A stretch of 6,059 nt of DNA from Arcobacter sp. UBA7394. GTDB lineage: Bacteria > Campylobacterota > Campylobacteria > Campylobacterales > Arcobacteraceae. Position numbers and translations under genes: made by a program. Positions 5,730-6,059 of the stretch are shown here, in pieces. Each line of letters starts with the position of its first letter. Within the stretch, counting starts at the first letter, position 1. The stretch spans positions 1,074 through 7,132 of the forward strand of contig DKNG01000154.1 of the NCBI GenBank assembly GCA_002470185.1. Direction: 5' to 3'. The notes under the pieces were generated by a model, which was not told the DNA's origin, did not search any database, and saw nothing but the letters and a program-made list of their open reading frames with translations.

Positions 5730-6059
5730 TTAAGTCCTGAAAGTTTTATTTTTAAAAGTAGAATTTATTAATGTTTTTGTGTAAGCATGTTTTGGATTAT
5801 TTAAAATATCATTTGTTTTTCCCATTTCAACTATATTACCATCTTTAATAATGATAATTTCTTCACATAATGTTTTAATAGATTCTATGTCATGTGTAAC
5901 AAAAAGAATTAAAATATTTAATTTTTTTATCAATTGATCAATCAACCCTATAATATTGTTTCTATTTTGAATATCTAAAGCAGTTGTTGGCTCATCAAGT
6001 AATAAGAATTTGATATCTTTACTTAGAGCAATTGCAATAATAACTCTTTGTATTTGTCC
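5730..6059 (-). CDS. ABC transporter ATP-binding protein, peptide/nickel type, 5' part outside window
   Basis: The minus-strand frame is open from the right edge to a TAA at 5730-5732, giving the last 109 residues of an ABC ATPase. It energises import through a membrane permease that is not in the window. Counting from the edge, the end of the signature motif (GQIQRV, 1-6), Walker B (FLLLDEP, 18-24), D-loop (ALD, 27-29) and H-loop (VTHD, 54-57) are present. Walker A lies outside. KDGNIVEMG at 72-80 and NPKHAYTKTL at 88-97 are typical of the C-terminal part of dipeptide/oligopeptide/nickel importer ATPases (DppD/DppF, NikD/NikE). The substrate cannot be told from this fragment. A TTG within the frame at 5945 is internal, because the signature and Walker B motifs lie upstream of it. 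The stop is 3 bases before the PBP start. Confidence 0.88.
   Translation of the reverse strand, partial: GQIQRVIIAIALSKDIKFLLLDEPTTALDIQNRNNIIGLIDQLIKKLNILILFVTHDIESIKTLCEEIIIIKDGNIVEMGKTNDILNNPKHAYTKTLINSTFKNKTFRT
5735..5738 (-). promoter_or_regulatory. Ribosome binding site of the PBP gene, inside the upstream gene
   Basis: AGGA on the minus strand, 8 bases before the ATG at 5726, lies within the last codons of the ABC ATPase gene. Ribosomes ending the upstream gene would therefore terminate on top of it, which suggests coupling. Confidence 0.6.

Noticed and set aside
5730..5945. Small separate 71-residue protein starting at a TTG at 5945
   Set aside because: The same frame continues without a stop to the right edge and encodes the ABC signature and Walker B motifs, so this is only the end of a larger ATPase.
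1..6059. Undescribed defence, mobile or CRISPR-like system
   Set aside because: I found no direct repeat array, transposase, integrase, tRNA or attachment-site duplication; every long open frame fits a known housekeeping family and intergenic gaps are 125 bases or less.

Overview
The window is AT-rich (about 30% GC by eye) chromosomal DNA with compact gene spacing. It most likely comes from a Campylobacterota bacterium of the Arcobacter group. The reasons are a MqnA-type (futalosine route) menaquinone gene, a glutamine synthetase with Phe instead of Tyr at the adenylylation site as in the Helicobacter/Campylobacter line, TGnTATAAT-like promoters, and codon use strongly biased to A/T. The species assignment is inference.

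Layout from left to right: (1) The N-terminal two-thirds of mqnA lies on the minus strand and runs off the left edge. (2) A short divergent intergenic region (458-526) carries back-to-back promoters. (3) moaD and moaE on the plus strand overlap by 4 bases and encode the two subunits of molybdopterin synthase. They are followed by a 15-bp hairpin. (4) A stand-alone PHP-family histidinol-phosphatase (HisJ type) is on the plus strand. (5) An AT-rich control region (2105-2226) holds two GTATA-N5/6-TATAC dyads, then a promoter and a strong ribosome binding site. (6) glnA, type I glutamine synthetase, ends in a perfect 16-bp bidirectional terminator. (7) Converging from the right on the minus strand are a class A penicillin-binding protein (PBP1A type) and, 3 bases upstream of it, the C-terminal part of a peptide/nickel-type ABC transporter ATPase that runs off the right edge.

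Apart from moaD/moaE and the ABC ATPase/PBP pair, the genes look like independent housekeeping units: quinone, molybdenum cofactor, histidine, nitrogen assimilation and cell wall. I see no mobile element, CRISPR array, tRNA, rRNA or defence-type cassette, and no undescribed system. The points most worth a second look are the paired dyads in front of glnA, the Phe in the GlnA adenylylation loop, the altered His-Arg motif in MoaE, and the overlapping divergent promoter between mqnA and moaD.
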